In this document: in pieces, positions 21,120 through 34,372 of the stretch
How the letters are laid out: every line of letters starts with the position of its first letter
Position numbering within the stretch: the stretch's first letter is position 1
DNA from: Stictocephala bisonia
Lineage: Eukaryota; Arthropoda; Insecta; Hemiptera; Membracidae
Reading direction: 5' to 3'
Length of the DNA: 64,000 bases
Assembly: GCA_035578905.1 (NCBI GenBank)
Contig: JAQJVL010000151.1
Coordinates: 829,001-893,000, forward strand
Made by a program: the position numbers and the translations under genes
The notes under the pieces: model-generated
The model's input: only the letters and a program-made list of their open reading frames with translations
What the model was told of the DNA's origin: nothing
The model's database searches: none

Positions 21120-24100
21120 TAAATATTTAACACATTAACGGCTGTTATGGCCATTACGTTTTACAGCTCGAACACAATAGTAAACTCTAAACAGAGAATT
21201 AATTACACATAGACCATTAAAAACATTGTATCTGACTGAGTTGAAGATTATAAAATATATGACAAAGGCTTTATTTTTGAGACAATAATTGTTTTGATAT
21301 AATTTTTTACTCACAAGGAAGTGGCGCTATGTCGTACAGGTGAACTAGAATCGATATTTTCCCTTATGAGTATATCGGACCAGTGGCGAGCGCACTAATG
21401 TATCTACAGGTTAGGCTATGAACATTATTTGGTAAATCATTTATATATAGTTTTTGATACTAATAGTGGTACACACACCCAAATAACCGCAAGAATAGCG
21501 GAGCCCAGCCGTGCAGTTAGACTGCTTGTTCGAGTGCTTTCAGTGGTGGCGGTGGCATAATGGAAAAGACATATTTGATAAAATAATGCGCAATATTGCT
21601 GAACCAATTTATTAATAAATAAAATACCTAAATATGATTTATCTCTGGATACCAAATAAATTGACTTCAAACAGTGGTATAACGGAAAAGATGTGACATT
21701 TTCCCGAAATTGTCTTTTCTTTGTACAAATTAAAATATTTTATTATTTGCAAATACAATTTATCTCAACAGTTTTTTAAAATTATCTTTCTAGCTTACGT
21801 TATTTGAGAGAAAAGCTATATGAATGAATTAACAATTCTTAGTACAAACGATTATTTAAAATGTAATTTATAAGTAAATATTAAAATGAGCTATTTTACA
21901 TTAAGTAAATAATTTTTTTAATTGTATTTTTTTACTTATTTATTTCTAAACTATATTAAATAATAAAAATATAACCCTAAATAAACAGATATAAGTTAGA
22001 TAAACAAATATAACTATAATTTGTTTTATAGTAAGGAACCTGCGTGTTATATTTAGCTCATGTAGGGGTTTCAGCGGCAGGGGGAATCTTTCAATCGCTG
22101 AGCTGCCTTGCTTCACGCGCATGACTAACTTCTGCCTTCAAGTGGTCAGCCTTATCATCAGTGTATAGTTTTAAAGTAGATGCAGGTGTTGAATTGTTGT
22201 GAAACAAGAACATAGTTCTGTGGTGGAGGATTAATACTAAACAATATCCCAAGAGTGCTTTGTCCTTTAGATTTTATTTTGTTTACATTTAAAATTTTCA
22301 GTCAAGTTTTCCATTTATTATTTTATATTTTAGTTGGTAGTACTGAAAACCATAAATAAAATTTTTTGACAAAATTGGCAATTTGGTAATAGTATCTCCT
22401 AGAATTAGTAGACACAATTTATTATGCTACATTATTTTTTTAAAAGAAAGCAGAATATATCGTGTAAAACAAGTTGTTATTTTTTAATTAAATATTTTTA
22501 AAAGATTCATATTTTCCTAGATAATTGCACATGATGATATATTTTCCTTTTATTATAAAAATGTAATTCAATGTTGAGTTTATTGTTTCTTCTTTCTAGC
22601 TTTTTTAACTTTACTTATGTTGATTTTGGAAATGTATGGATACATACAGTATTGTAATTTAACATCCTTTATATTTAAGACATAGTTAAATTAATCTATA
22701 AAGAACTTACGTCCGTTGCGTCGTTTTGGAAGTTATATATTTAATGCCGTTTAGATGGAGTCATTAAACGAGTCACCCTAATTCAAGTTAGTTAGTGAGT
22801 TAGCGATCTGCTGTCAATATGACCTTCCAGTCCTAATGAATATTTCATTCCGCCTTTTGTAAGAGCGCGACAGAAGAGCTTCATCCCTAAATCTTCTTTG
22901 TAACGATTCACAGAAGCTTGAAATTGAAAATAAATATTTTGTCACCGTGACGGTGAGGCTTAGCTCAGTACGCCTTAAATTGGTGGTTTATCATGTTTTC
23001 GCCCATATTTTAACGTACTTAATCGTGAAAACATGCAAATTTGTTAAAAAATTTATCAACTAAATCGAATTAACTTCAAATACCGATAAATTATCACGTA
23101 ATAATATTGTTTGTAGTTAACATATAAGCCTAAAATATATGTGTCTTTAAAACAAAACGTATTTAACATTTGACGCATGGATTAAATTAGTGTTCAATTA
23201 TTTATTATTGCTTCTAATTATTAGTGCTCAAAATTAAAATGTTCAGTCTCCTCAATTCTCTTGAAATTTAATAATTTTTCCCTGATTATACTAGTATTAT
23301 AAATGTGTAGTAATAGGCATATGACTTTACTTGCACATTGTTAGCATTTGTCTACATATGTTTAAAATGAATATAACCAATTTTGTCAAACAAATAACAG
23401 TTTGCTAGAGAGTCGTGTTTATTTCGTCCAAACACAACCACAATCCAATGGTTCATTGTCCCCTGTACAATTGATCAGGTCCAGCACATTTACATTCCCC
23501 CATGTGCTCCTGAGGATTCACGAAGGATTGTATCTTGTTTATGATACGCATTGCTATAAAGTGTACCGCAGGTATCATTAATATTTCTGTTCAAAGTGAA
23601 TTCGACGAAAGATATCCATCGTAGATTAAGGAATCAAGCAAAAATAATATTTATGTACATAGTGTAGCAGAATTAATTTGCTTTCAAAAAGGGAACTGAG
23701 CATTTAAATTCCTTGCGATCACCACAAAATATATTTTATTAAGTTTCAAACTATTTATTATTGCTTCTAATTATGGTTTCGTAAATATATTTCAGGAGTA
23801 GATGCTTTTATTTAAAATGCATCAGTTTGTAGACTTAGTCTGATTTTTAAATATTACATCTGTATTATTTGCAATAATAAGAACAATTTTTGTATCAAAA
23901 TACCTTTAAAAAATCAATATAACTTTTCGGTGTCTTTTTAAAGAAGTATTTGTTGATTTCCAAATATTAACTTGTCAATAATACATCTAAAAAAATAGTT
24001 GATGAATAACCATGTAAGACTATGTTACAATAGAATTTATATAGGTACCAAAATCCAACGTAAATCCTATTGAGAAAACGCAATATTATAACAAGATTAA

Positions 24101-26335
24101 TTGTATTGGAAACAGTATTTGAGATCGATTAATGTTTCCAACGACTTTAAATTCAAATATATTTTTAAAACCCTTTTTAAACGAAATTACAACTTTAAAA
24201 AATAGTAATTAAAAGATTTAGTAAGTATAATTTTAAATTTTATTCGTTTCTAACATAGCTGCGATTTTATTCGTTTCGATTCATTAATTAGCTGCGAGTA
24301 TTTGAAAAGTATTTAAAATGGTTTGATTCTTTGGAATTTTTACTTTCTGTTTTCAATTTGCTCTTACATTCAAATGAGGTAAATTAGAATTGTAATAAGC
24401 TGTTATATTGTGTTACAAAATAAGCCTTCCAAATATATATATATTAAATATTCACAATAACTTATTATATTTTTATTATTTTGTTCTTTGTTTTTCTATT
24501 AAATCACTTTCTATAATTGTTGTTGAGGTATTATTTGAAGATCGTACAAATTTCATCACCTCATGACCTTTATGACAATTGCAGCCATGAACTCTTATTA
24601 TTGGTTTACCCTTTTTTATCTTAATTACATTGCTGATGGTTCGGTTCTTTTGTTGAATGACAAGTTCTGATATTTTGCACCCCCATTACCTCCAGAATGA
24701 AATATGAGATATACTTAATGGTAATGCCAAACGGCATTACATGAATTGCTATGTACTCACAAAGCTATATAAAATATTTGTCGAGTGTGGTCCTAGATTA
24801 CTCACATTAAAAATACCTAAAATATTTAATAATGCTGGGAAATGTAAATCAACAATTGGCTTTGAGAGTTAGACAGAGTTTGTAATCAACCTCTTGTTCA
24901 TCAATTAAACAACAAATTAATTGACTCAGTAGTTCAGTTGAAAACTTGCTCTAAGCTCCAGTAACTGACTTAACTGATACTGGTAATGTCACTGGCTTTG
25001 TTGCTAGGGTTTATCTGAAATACAACAATAATCATTAATTGCCTTTTGTAATAACTTAAGCTAGCAAAATAAGTACTGCAAACTAACGAATAAAATCATA
25101 GTAATTAAAATAATATCATTTATTACTAACTAAATAAAATAAAAATACATATATCGATTTTCTGATGATTATTATTGTTGTGGAGTTTTGAAATAGTTTA
25201 ATGTACATAAACATTTATTTTTCAATGAATGCATTCCAAGAAATTTTAATTGTTGTTGTAATATTCATATCATAAATAATTAATTACTATTTAATTTGTC
25301 AAATTATCATTTTCATCTGGGTAAATGATGAAAATTAATTATTCCATTAATTATGAAATACATCTATTTTATAACTAACATTTTATTTATAATTTATCCC
25401 TGATCTGTATTTAATAAATACATACATACATGTGTAATAGTTTATATTCTTAAGTCTGACAGATTAAGTTAAAAACATTCAGTTAAATCATATGCTAGTA
25501 ATATAATAAATTTACAAAAAAATTTATACTTATTACCTTTTTGCCATCTCAATTTAGGTGGTATTTTACCTTAAAGATTCCATAAATGACTAATAGGAGG
25601 CATTTTAAATACCATATTATTATTTTTCTACTACAAAGCTTATCTATTATTGTAATTATAGAGATAGTTCATACATGATTATTGTAATATATTATATTAA
25701 AATCACTTAAAATAAGTTACAACCTGACAACGTGTAGTAAACGAGCAAAGTATGCACATTGGCAAACAAAGTTTTATGTCACTATTCTAAAATTAAATTA
25801 ACTATACACAATTTTTATAAAATCTCACAAGATTGTTCATCAGCACATTGTATAAAGAGGTATATTCAGTGTAATCATAAAATACTGATTTTAATACATT
25901 TAAAATAAGCAGTTTAAAAAATGCTTATTATTTAAGGCCATAACTTGTTACTTGTTACGTGTTCGGTGAACACAGTTTGGAAATAACGTACATTGTAAAG
26001 TTTGGCATACCTTAATTTTGGAATAGTAAATAAAAGTAAAAGATAAAAGATTTGTTATAATGTTATCTTTTAGATAATATTATGAAAATTTTTTATAACA
26101 TTAATTTTATACGTGTGAGTAATGTGAAAGCGTTAGCTTCATTTTTTACTTCCATAACTGTAAAGTCTTCATTTTGCAACATTTAAGATAACTTAGCATA
26201 ATTATTTTTCACTATGCTCAATTAAATACCTAGTTGATTATTTTCTTCATATATTAACAATATATTCAAAATTAAATTGCATTTAGTTTTTAGTGAGTTC
26301 ATATTAGTTGTTTTATTGAAAGAGGTCATTTTATT
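21120..26335. other. AT-rich DNA without recognised genes
   Basis: Over five kilobases with no supported gene or array. Small structures seen: a near-repeat of GTGGYATAAYGGAAAAGA at about 21552 and 21674; a perfect hairpin GTAATGCCAAACGGCATTAC near 24721; and the direct repeat TATTTATTATTGCTTCTAA at about 23203 and 23752. An exon too short to recognise cannot be excluded. Confidence 0.45.
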
Positions 26336-26374
26336 ATTTTCAGCGTTAGTGGACTTACCATGGTAGTGGCAGAG

Positions 26375-26500
26375 GGTAAAAACACACTCTAAAATTGAGA
26401 ACCGTTCTAGAGAGGGCTACGTGGTAAGCCACCACCTTAGCCCCTTTAGTCTACAAATATCTTATGGTTTTATTCTACAAATAATAAAATAAATAAATAA
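26375..26500 (+). mobile_element. LINE 3'-tail remnant
   Basis: TCTAGAGAGGGCT, a variable loop and TTAGCCCCTTTAG are followed by an AAATAAATAAATAA tail. The AGAGAGG..CT/AG..CC stem resembles that at the 3' end of the LINE at 43960-44035 and at 27331-27375. No coding part is preserved. Confidence 0.5.
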
Positions 26501-27330
26501 CTAGTGGGTGTTATTATTCGTTCTTTCACCCAACTTACATTTTCACACTATTCCGATGACATTTAACATTATGGGGTTTTAATCTTGGGTTTTAACTGTT
26601 TTGTAATTTTTCTGTCGATTAAAAAATATATCTGTGTTAGATTAATTTTACATCTCTGATTTTAAATTTATTAATGCCAAATATATCGTAAAAGTCTATA
26701 AATGTAATGTATTAGTAAACATGTAAATATTAATTCCTCCAAATTTATTTTAACGTTAATATCATTCCCAAATATCACACCCATGTGAAAAACTATATAG
26801 AGTTTTATTATTTATAGACTGTTGCAACTTTTATTTAAATTGAAGTGGATCCAATCTATTTCAACATTTCAATTTATACTTAAAGTGGCAGTTCAACGAA
26901 GCAATCCATTCCTATTCAATTACAATGGATTTAATAGCTTCACTGGATACTAATAAATGTTTCAAACTGAAATTAGTTTGTTTAGTTAATCTGCACAGAT
27001 CCATTTAGTCTGCATAATATGTTCGTTATATATGCATTATTTCTTTCAACGTAATTTCATTATTTTACTAACAAAACAATACAGTTATACAAATAATTTA
27101 ATTTAAAAGAATATAGTATATTTTTACCCTTAAGTATAATTAGCCAGTATTTAGAATGTATGACGCTATATTTACGAGTGACAAACAGTGTTACATATTA
27201 CTCAATAAGTTTAGTTAGTCAGTTTAGTTACTACTCCAACAAAGCTGTTTTATTTACATATTTGTTCAAATCAGATAATCATGAAGACAGTGAATGTCTT
27301 CTACTTAACATTATTAACGTGATTCGGAAG

Positions 27331-27380
27331 TGTTAGAGAGGGCGTCTTAGCCCTAACTTTGCCTGTCCAAATAAGACTAT
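27331..27380 (+). mobile_element. LINE 3'-tail remnant
   Basis: TTAGAGAGGGCGTCTTAGCCC and TAACTTTGCCTGTCCAAATAAG parallel the 3' end at 43966-44010 (TAGAGAGGACTAAATAGTCC, TAACTTCGCCACATAAATAAA). The stem is kept with compensatory changes. The coding part upstream is not recognisable. Confidence 0.55.
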
Positions 27381-27687
27381 CTTTAACTTGTTTAACTAAA
27401 AAAGAAAATCATTACTTGGAGAAATTGCAATTGACAATAATATATAGCTTAAGGATCGACCAGAGACGTTTTCTAAGCAAGTATAATGAGATAAGTGTTC
27501 CACTATTACTGTTCTTGTAGACTGTAGAGGTATCAGGTTACTTATGAGAGGACTCTTAGTACTAATTTACCAGAGTACATTAATTCTTTTAGACTTTTAT
27601 CATTGATGTCACATGAATCGAAAGTGACTCTTCGGTGAAACAAAATAGGAAACATCACATTTACATCACTCTTGTGGAGAAATATTT

Positions 27688-28195
27688 AAATCTCGCAACA
27701 TTCTGACATTTCCATGTCTTTACATCTATGAAAGCCCATCATTTCTTAAATAAAATCTTTCAAAGTTCAGTAGTTCTCACACATATAAATACGACCTCCG
27801 TCCTTCGCCCAACCTTCAAATACCAGCACATCGCACAGCTTTCTTCAGAAAACATCTCTTCTTTAATGCAATAGCAATTTTCAAAAAACTCCCAAAAGCC
27901 ATTCAAACCGAGTCAAACCACTTGAGCTTTAAAAACCAACTAAAATCCTTTTTGATTAATAAATGTTTTTACAGCGTCCGGGTGTTCATGACTGAAGGTG
28001 CTCAAGATTTTTGAAAAACATAACTGAGTTTAAATTTGAATTAAGTATTCATGGTCATTTTCAAGTTACATATTATTATGTTGTTATTGTGTGTATTTTA
28101 ATAGTAAAAAGTGTTATAATTGATGCACAAATGTTGACAAGACTAATGCATGTAACATGTTGATTTTGGTTGAATAAAAGAGTTATCACATCAGT
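27688..28195 (+). pseudogene. Jockey-type LINE ORF2 C-terminus and 3' UTR
   Basis: Translation from 27689 gives SRNILTFPCLYIYESPSFLK, a stop, then a segment with HTYKYDLRPSPNLQIPAHRT, IFKKLPKAIQTESNH and FKNQLKSFLINKCFYSV, ending at TGA 28012-28014. This is the usual C-terminal region of jockey/CR1-type ORF2 (LYIYE, H.Y..R, F..LP..I, FK..L..FL...FYS). One in-frame stop is present and the endonuclease and RT domains are missing, so it is a 5'-truncated copy. The following 180 bp ending in TTGAATAAAAGAGTTATCAC are probably its 3' UTR. Confidence 0.82.
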
Positions 28196-28504
28196 AAAAT
28201 AAATTCTAAAAAAGTAAATCTTCAACATTTAAAGAGTAAACTGTGAATCATGAAATCACGTGATGATAATGAAGAATATTCACTCTCTAATGAATTTAGT
28301 CTAAATTAAGAAACATCATTCAACATTGAAGCCCAATTTTTTTGATCAACCAATAAATAATGTAACCAATCCAATGTCTTAGGTAACGTATTGGATTGCT
28401 CTGGGTGTACATTACCTCTCAGGTTCTACCGTTCGTTAATGTAGTTCCATCTCGCAACAGTACTAAACCTATGAGAATCTCCTATTACAAATAAGAGAAA
28501 CATT

Positions 28505-28680
28505 GCCGGCGTGGTGGTTCAGTGGATAAGGCTTCGGACTGCGGAGGGCAAGGTCCAAGGTTCGAATCCCCAACTGAGCTAACTCGTTGGATAAAGTTAA
28601 CGCACAGGCTTGCAAGCCCATGTGAATTGGCGAGTGAAGTTAAAAAAAGCATAAAATAACACTGATACTCAAAAAAATCG
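28505..28680 (+). mobile_element. SINE with tRNA-derived head
   Basis: The head (28505-28573) begins GCCGGCGTGGTGG and has an A box TGGTTCAGTGG (28515-28525) and a perfect B box GGTTCGAATCC (28559-28569). GTGGATAAGGC resembles arginine tRNAs. The arms do not fold as a functional tRNA, and a non-tRNA body follows. Related heads occur at 51096-51160 (minus) and, decayed, at 62431-62500, which supports a SINE family. Confidence 0.82.
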
Positions 28681-28689
28681 AAACATCAT

Positions 28690-29410
28690 TCATTGACGCT
28701 ATACATAAGACATTTGAAATTATAAGAATAACTAAAAGTATACTGTAAGAAATACAACACTAACAGAAAAATATATTTTACACCGTACAAAATTTTGGCA
28801 TTAATCATGTACAGAAAATCTCCATTGCACAGCTTTTCAGTATCGACCAATTACAATGGGAAATAATGCGTTTTAATTATTTTAAATCTTTTTTAGAAGA
28901 ATTTGTTGAAGATTGAATTAGTAAAGTCTTCATTACAAAAATAATGGTTTTTAATTGTTGAATGTCGAGCTGCAGCTGAGTATAATTAATAATTATACCA
29001 TAGAGTACTAATAACATTGGTCATTTAGCGTTAATTGATAAAAGTAAAATTGTGACTGAAACCCCAGTGAAATCAATTAAATGTATCACATTTACATTAA
29101 ATGTGTTACAATCTTGATTACGCAAATCCCCTGCTAATTTGCTTATAGTTCTAAAATGTTAAATGGCTGTATGTAATGGCAAATGTCAAATTGAATCTGT
29201 ATTGAAAAGCAAATTGATCTGTTTTATTAAACTGTAGTAGTTGGCTTTACACGTATGAGAGTTGCTACTAGAGTTGAACCTATTTGAATGTTGTTGATAA
29301 TCCGATAAATTAAACAACTTTGACAGTTTTACTAAATGCTACAGTTTATATAAGTTTTCTAATATTTTGTTACTTATAAAATAATATGCAAAGAATGATG
29401 TCACAGAGAA
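28690..29410. other. AT-rich DNA, no gene recognised
   Basis: Nothing supportable between the SINE and the 86-bp minisatellite. Confidence 0.4.
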
Positions 29411-29414
29411 TATC

Positions 29415-30895
29415 GATTGTAATTGGTTAAGTTGTTCATTGGGGTCGATATTGTTGTTGATGGTAATCGTAGTAAAGACAACTAATGTAAATGTAACATA
29501 GATTGTAATTGGTTAAGTTGTTCATTGGGGTCGATATTGTTGTTGATGGTAATCGTAGTATTTACAAGTAATGTAAATGTAACATAGATTGTAATTGGTT
29601 AAGTTGTTCATTGGGGTCGATAGTGTTGTTGATGGTAATCGTAGTAAAAACAAGTAATGTAAATGTAACATAGATTGTAATTGGTTAAGTTGTTCATTGG
29701 GGTCGATATTGTTGTTGATGGTAATCGTAGTAAAGACAAGTAATGTAAATGTAACATAGATTGTAATTGGTTAAGTTGTTCATTGGGGTCTATAGTGTTG
29801 TTGATGGTAATCGTAGTAAAGACAAGTAATGTAAATGTAACATAGATTGTAATTGGTTAAGTTGTTCATTGGGGTCGATAGTGTTGTTGATGGTAATCGT
29901 AGTAAAGACAAGTAATGTAAATGTAACATCGATTGTAATTGGTTAAGTTGTTCATTGGGGTCGATAGTGTTGTTGATGGTAATCGTAGTAAAGACAAGTA
30001 ATGTAAATGTAACATCGATTGTAATTGGTTAAGTTGTTCATTGGGGTCGATAGTGTTGTTGAAGGTAATCGTACAATAGTATTTACAAGTAATGTAAATG
30101 TAACATCGATTGTAGTTGGTTAAGTTGTTCATTGGGGTCGATATTGTTGTTGATGGTAATCGTAGTAAAGACAAGTAATGTAAATGTAACATAGATTGTA
30201 ATTGGTTAAGTTGTTCATTGGGGTCGATAGTGTTGTTGATGGTAATCGTAGTAAAGACAAGTAATGTAAATGTAACATAGATTGTAATTGGTTAAGTTGT
30301 TCATTGGGGTCGATATTGTTGTTGATGGTAATCGTAGTAAAGACAAGTAATGTAAATGTAACATAGATTGTAATTGGTTAAGTTGTTCATTGGGGTCGAT
30401 AGTGTTGTTGATGGTAATCGTAGTAAAGACAAGTAATGTAAATGTAACATCGATTGTAATTGGTTAAGTTGTTCATTGGGGTCGATAGTGTTGTTGATGG
30501 TAAAGACAAGTAATGTAAATGTAACATCGATTGTAATTGGTTAAGTTGTTCATTGGGGTCGATAGTGTTGTTGAAGGTAATCGTACAATAGTATTTACAA
30601 GTAATGTAAATGTAACATCGATTGTAATTGGTTAAGTTGTTTGTTCATTGGGGTCGATAGTGTTGTTGAAAGGAATCGTAGTATTTACAAGTAATGTAAA
30701 TGTAACATCGATTCTAATTGGTTAAGTTGTTTGTTCATTGGGGTCGATAGTGTTGATGGTAATGTTTTAGTTTTTACAAGTAATGTAAATGTAACATCGA
30801 TTGTAATTGGTTAAGTTGTTCATTGGGGTCGATAATGTTGTTGAATGTAATCGTAGTATTTACAAGTAATGTAAATGTAACATCGATTGTAATGA
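29415..30895. repeat. 86-bp minisatellite, about 17 copies
   Basis: GATTGTAATTGGTTAAGTTG starts units at 29415, 29501, 29587 and so on (period 86). Units continue TTCATTGGGGTCGATA, GTTGTTGATGGTAATCGTAG and AAGTAATGTAAATGTAACAT. Subtypes differ by AACATAGATT versus AACATCGATT, a GTACAATAGTATTTAC insertion, and TTGTTTGTTC near the right end, where copies are more diverged. The minus frame 29866-30192 is an artefact. Confidence 0.95.
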
Positions 30896-32600
30896 AAAGC
30901 TAATGTAAAAAATAGTCGGAAAAATTAAATTAAATTAAGAATATATTTTTAGATCTTTAATAACAACGAATATATGAAATTACAATCACAATTTATATAT
31001 TAATGATTTCACCTCGTTATAATTACTAAGCAATGCATCATTTCCTGATTTACCAAGCAACCATTTTCTAATTGGGTAGATATATACTTTCTTTAAATTA
31101 AAGAAAAAAGGTGATGGCTATGGAAAAAACAGTTTTCAAAGCGAAAAGATGTTTTTGTAGATAAAATAACAACATTAAACAAATTAGAAAATCTTCAGAA
31201 TGTGTTTTTGTTATACGCATATTTTATTCATGAAACACTAATTGAAAGAACGTGAGTGTTGGGAAAATAAGAGAACATCTTGTTACTAATGAAGCTAACA
31301 ATTTTCAAGAGGCGTGTTTACGTAAATATAAGAATATATTATAATGTTAAGGATGATTACATTTCAAATTTGCCATCGGTTATTTGGAGTTGAGTCTCTC
31401 TTTCTACAACATTAATTTTTATTCGTTGTGTTACATATAATTGAACTGTAAATAACTTCAAATTATGTGTATATATTACTCCAAAAATATAATACAACTA
31501 TTCAGATCAGGTTTCATAAAATTGAAGTAAAGCAGAGTAAGTGGAATTCATATATCTAAGTTGTTTGTTGTGAGAAAAACAAGGGTGAAAGATATTTATG
31601 TGGTACTTAATTGCCATAATGTAGTGAAGTTAAGGACATGAAAAAGATGACAAATGGCGTTCTTCATCTTGTGCCCATTTGCGCAAAAGGCGTTAAATGT
31701 ACTTTTAAGGTAGTAACGTATTATGAATTTTTAGTTTTTTTTTTTTTTTTGACACAGCTTTTGTTTCCCTTTTAACTGAAATTGCTGAAATTGTTTTACG
31801 TCTATATTCTAATATTAACAATGAATTATAGCCAAATTTTCATATTTCCAAATTATTTTACAAACAAGAGACCATTATATGGGGTCTGTCTAATATTAAT
31901 ACGTTCTATTTCACAGGAAAGACACAGGTCAGAGATGTATTTTTGCCCTCAGTTTAATCCCATGACCTTGTCTGTTGTTCCCTGTCATGTGCCCTGTCAT
32001 CATTGTTGTATAGTTGTAATCCAGGTGATCATGATGTTTGGAAGGTAAGAGGTTTTGAGTTGGTATGTACATGATCGGACTTCCCTTTATTCCAATTATC
32101 ATCGAGGGGCCCATTAGATAAGTTTGGTGTGCCCTGAGTTAGTGTTGGGGTCGCGCCTTGGGAGAGTACTCAACTGTAAATATTGTTCTCAAAATCTTCA
32201 TTAACTTTGGAGACAATATGACGTCATTTAGACATAAAATTGCACATCGTTAAATTTATGTAATGACATAAATTTAATAAACATAATAACCTAATGAGGT
32301 TCAACCTAGGTTATGTTATTCCACTGTAAAACATAAGACATAACCGTTTTCAGTTTGTCTTAACTCTTAATATTATTGCTTCATCAGATCATTAAAGATA
32401 TTTATAAGTGATGGTGTGTTTTTTCTCCTATGTCAGATTGTTGTATTTTCGTATATTTAGTCTATATTTAAATCAGTGTTTCTTGCTACTTATTTAGTTC
32501 AGTTATTGCGGTATTTGTGTACAGTTGTCATTTTCAATTATTGTAACTGTGATTAATTTATTTAGCACTACTATTACTTATTCCTTTTGCCCATTCCTTG
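30896..32600. other. AT-rich DNA, no gene recognised
   Basis: No supported feature apart from a poly(T) run near 31738-31751. The small open frames at 31782-32114 lie on opposite strands of the same stretch and carry no known motif. Confidence 0.4.
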
Positions 32601-32606
32601 TTTTTG

Positions 32607-32945
32607 CTAAGTTAAAGATAAATTTAAGTCTTTCAATGTACTGAGGAAGAGGTCAGGAATCATATATCTAGCTCTCATCATCAATTCTACTACTTTTATT
32701 TCCTTGAGAACATATTTCTCCTTGAAGTATGGGTTTGTTGGGCCATATATTGCCCTCTTTTCCTCGTCTACTAGCTCCGGTTGATGAACGCTGTCTTCGA
32801 AACGAATGTTGGGTCAAGAGTCAAGCCTTTCTTTGTCATCTTGTGGCTACGATGTTAGCACGTCAATGTGAGCCACTTTCCTCAAGACAATAGACCTCTT
32901 CGTATACCTCCATACTACGATATTTTATATCTTTGTAAGAGGATG
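32607..32945 (-). pseudogene. LINE pol remnant (C-terminal region)
   Basis: The minus strand reads YCLEESGSH and RANIVAT, then after shifts GLTLDPT, IRFEDSVHQPELVDEEKRAI, YGPTNPYFKEKY and VVELMMRARYMIP, ending at TAG 32607-32609. The order 'GSH R.DI', 'GL.LDPT.RFE', 'V..EK..IY.P', 'Y..KY', 'V.GL..GARGTIP' is that of the region after the RT in a LINE type common in insect genomes. The GARGT box has decayed to RARYM. At least two frameshifts and a stop are present, so the copy is dead. I cannot assign a clade securely. Confidence 0.6.
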
Positions 32946-33231
32946 TGTACTGGATGTGTAAATGATTCGTAAAAAGTAATTACAAGTGTTATTATTTTTT
33001 TACCGTTGTTATTTTCTGAGCATATTTTTGTAATTAGTTTAAGGCATATTATCTAGTTAGTAAACCGTTGTAAAAATTTAATTGTAAGATTGGAGATGTC
33101 CTTTGTTGAGAATAAAACAATAATTGACTACATTTGCATTTAAGTATATTTTATAAGTTGCATTTAACAACTACATTAGTTTTCAGTCTTGATTCAATCA
33201 AAATGATACTGTAGTTAAAAATAGGCTAGAC

Positions 33232-33912
33232 TTGGTTATCTTGCATTTAAATATAAGATCAGCCAAAAAGCACTGGAACAATTTAATAGTTCAGTTGAAA
33301 CAAAATGGTTGTATTGATTTGTATAATTTTCATATCTTAGTCTTATCAGAAGTAGCATGTAATGAAGGTCAATTTAATGGTTTCAGTCTAGATGGTTATG
33401 ATAAGGTATTATTTTCTCTTAGAAGTCGTAAAAAGGAGGGGGTTTGGCAATATTTTTTTAAAAGGGAAAAAATGAATGTTTATCAAATCAACATTGAGAC
33501 AGTTTTGAGAATATAGTTGGTTCTATTCAACTGGTTAACTAACCTAATTTGAAGACTAATGTACAAATTTGTATTTATAGGCCACCTGAAAAGTCTGTCA
33601 AATATTTTATTAGTGAACTTGATGAACTTTTCAATGTAAACTGTACCACTGGAGATGTTATTATGACTGGTGATACAAACGTTGACTCAATGAAGTTTAA
33701 CAGTAAGTATGTTAACCTCAAAAGTATTTGATAAAGGTATCTTTGATGTCACTAGGCAAGAGATAAGAGTCAATAACATTACCAGGCCATGCTTAGATCA
33801 CTTGTACTTTAGGACAAGTACTAAGGGGAATACCATGGTACGACTGGTATTATTAAAGCAAAAATATCTGACCATCTTCACATTGCAAAGACAAGAGTTG
33901 TGCAATAGTTAA
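33232..33912 (+). pseudogene. LINE ORF2 endonuclease domain remnant
   Basis: Three overlapping or adjacent frames together cover the AP-endonuclease-like domain. Visible catalytic boxes are LHLNIRS, LSE, YRPP, TGDTN (usual form GDFN) and LDHLYF, with KISDH after a further shift near 33865. Stops at about 33514 and 33729 and frame changes between boxes make it non-functional. Confidence 0.78.
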
Positions 33913-34372
33913 AAATAAATATGTAAATTGTGAACAAATAAATCGGAAGAAATATGTTGGACTTCTGAAGCAGGTTAATTGGAATGAAGTAATTAAAGCA
34001 AGTAGAAATATGAGTGACCCTGACCATAATGACTTTTACCAAAAAGTTAATGAAATGTTTAAAAAATTTTCTAAAACATGTAGGATACATGAGAGTTATA
34101 AAGGTTACGCAGCTAATACAAATAAAAATAAGAGAAATGATAAAGAGTGGGTGAATCGTGAACTGAATAAAGGAAATGATAGGAGAAAAAGATAGATTAT
34201 TTCGATTATGGAAAAATTATCCAGCTAATATAAGACATAGGAATTGTTATAAGGCCTTCAGAAATAGAGTGACAAGGAAAATTAAAGAGAGGAAGGAACA
34301 ATATTATAAACAGTACTTTTGATCTAATTTAAGAGAAATTAAAAAAAAAAAAAACTTGGAACAGTAAATAAA

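Noticed and set aside
20490..21138. Four frames of about 180-208 codons
   Set aside because: Artefacts of the 33-bp array, with flanks that add no motif.
28505..28573. A functional tRNA gene
   Set aside because: The A and B boxes are good, but the acceptor and anticodon arms do not pair, and related copies occur with a SINE body.
29415..30895. CRISPR array
   Set aside because: The whole 86-bp unit is repeated. There are no unique spacers, and the context is eukaryotic.
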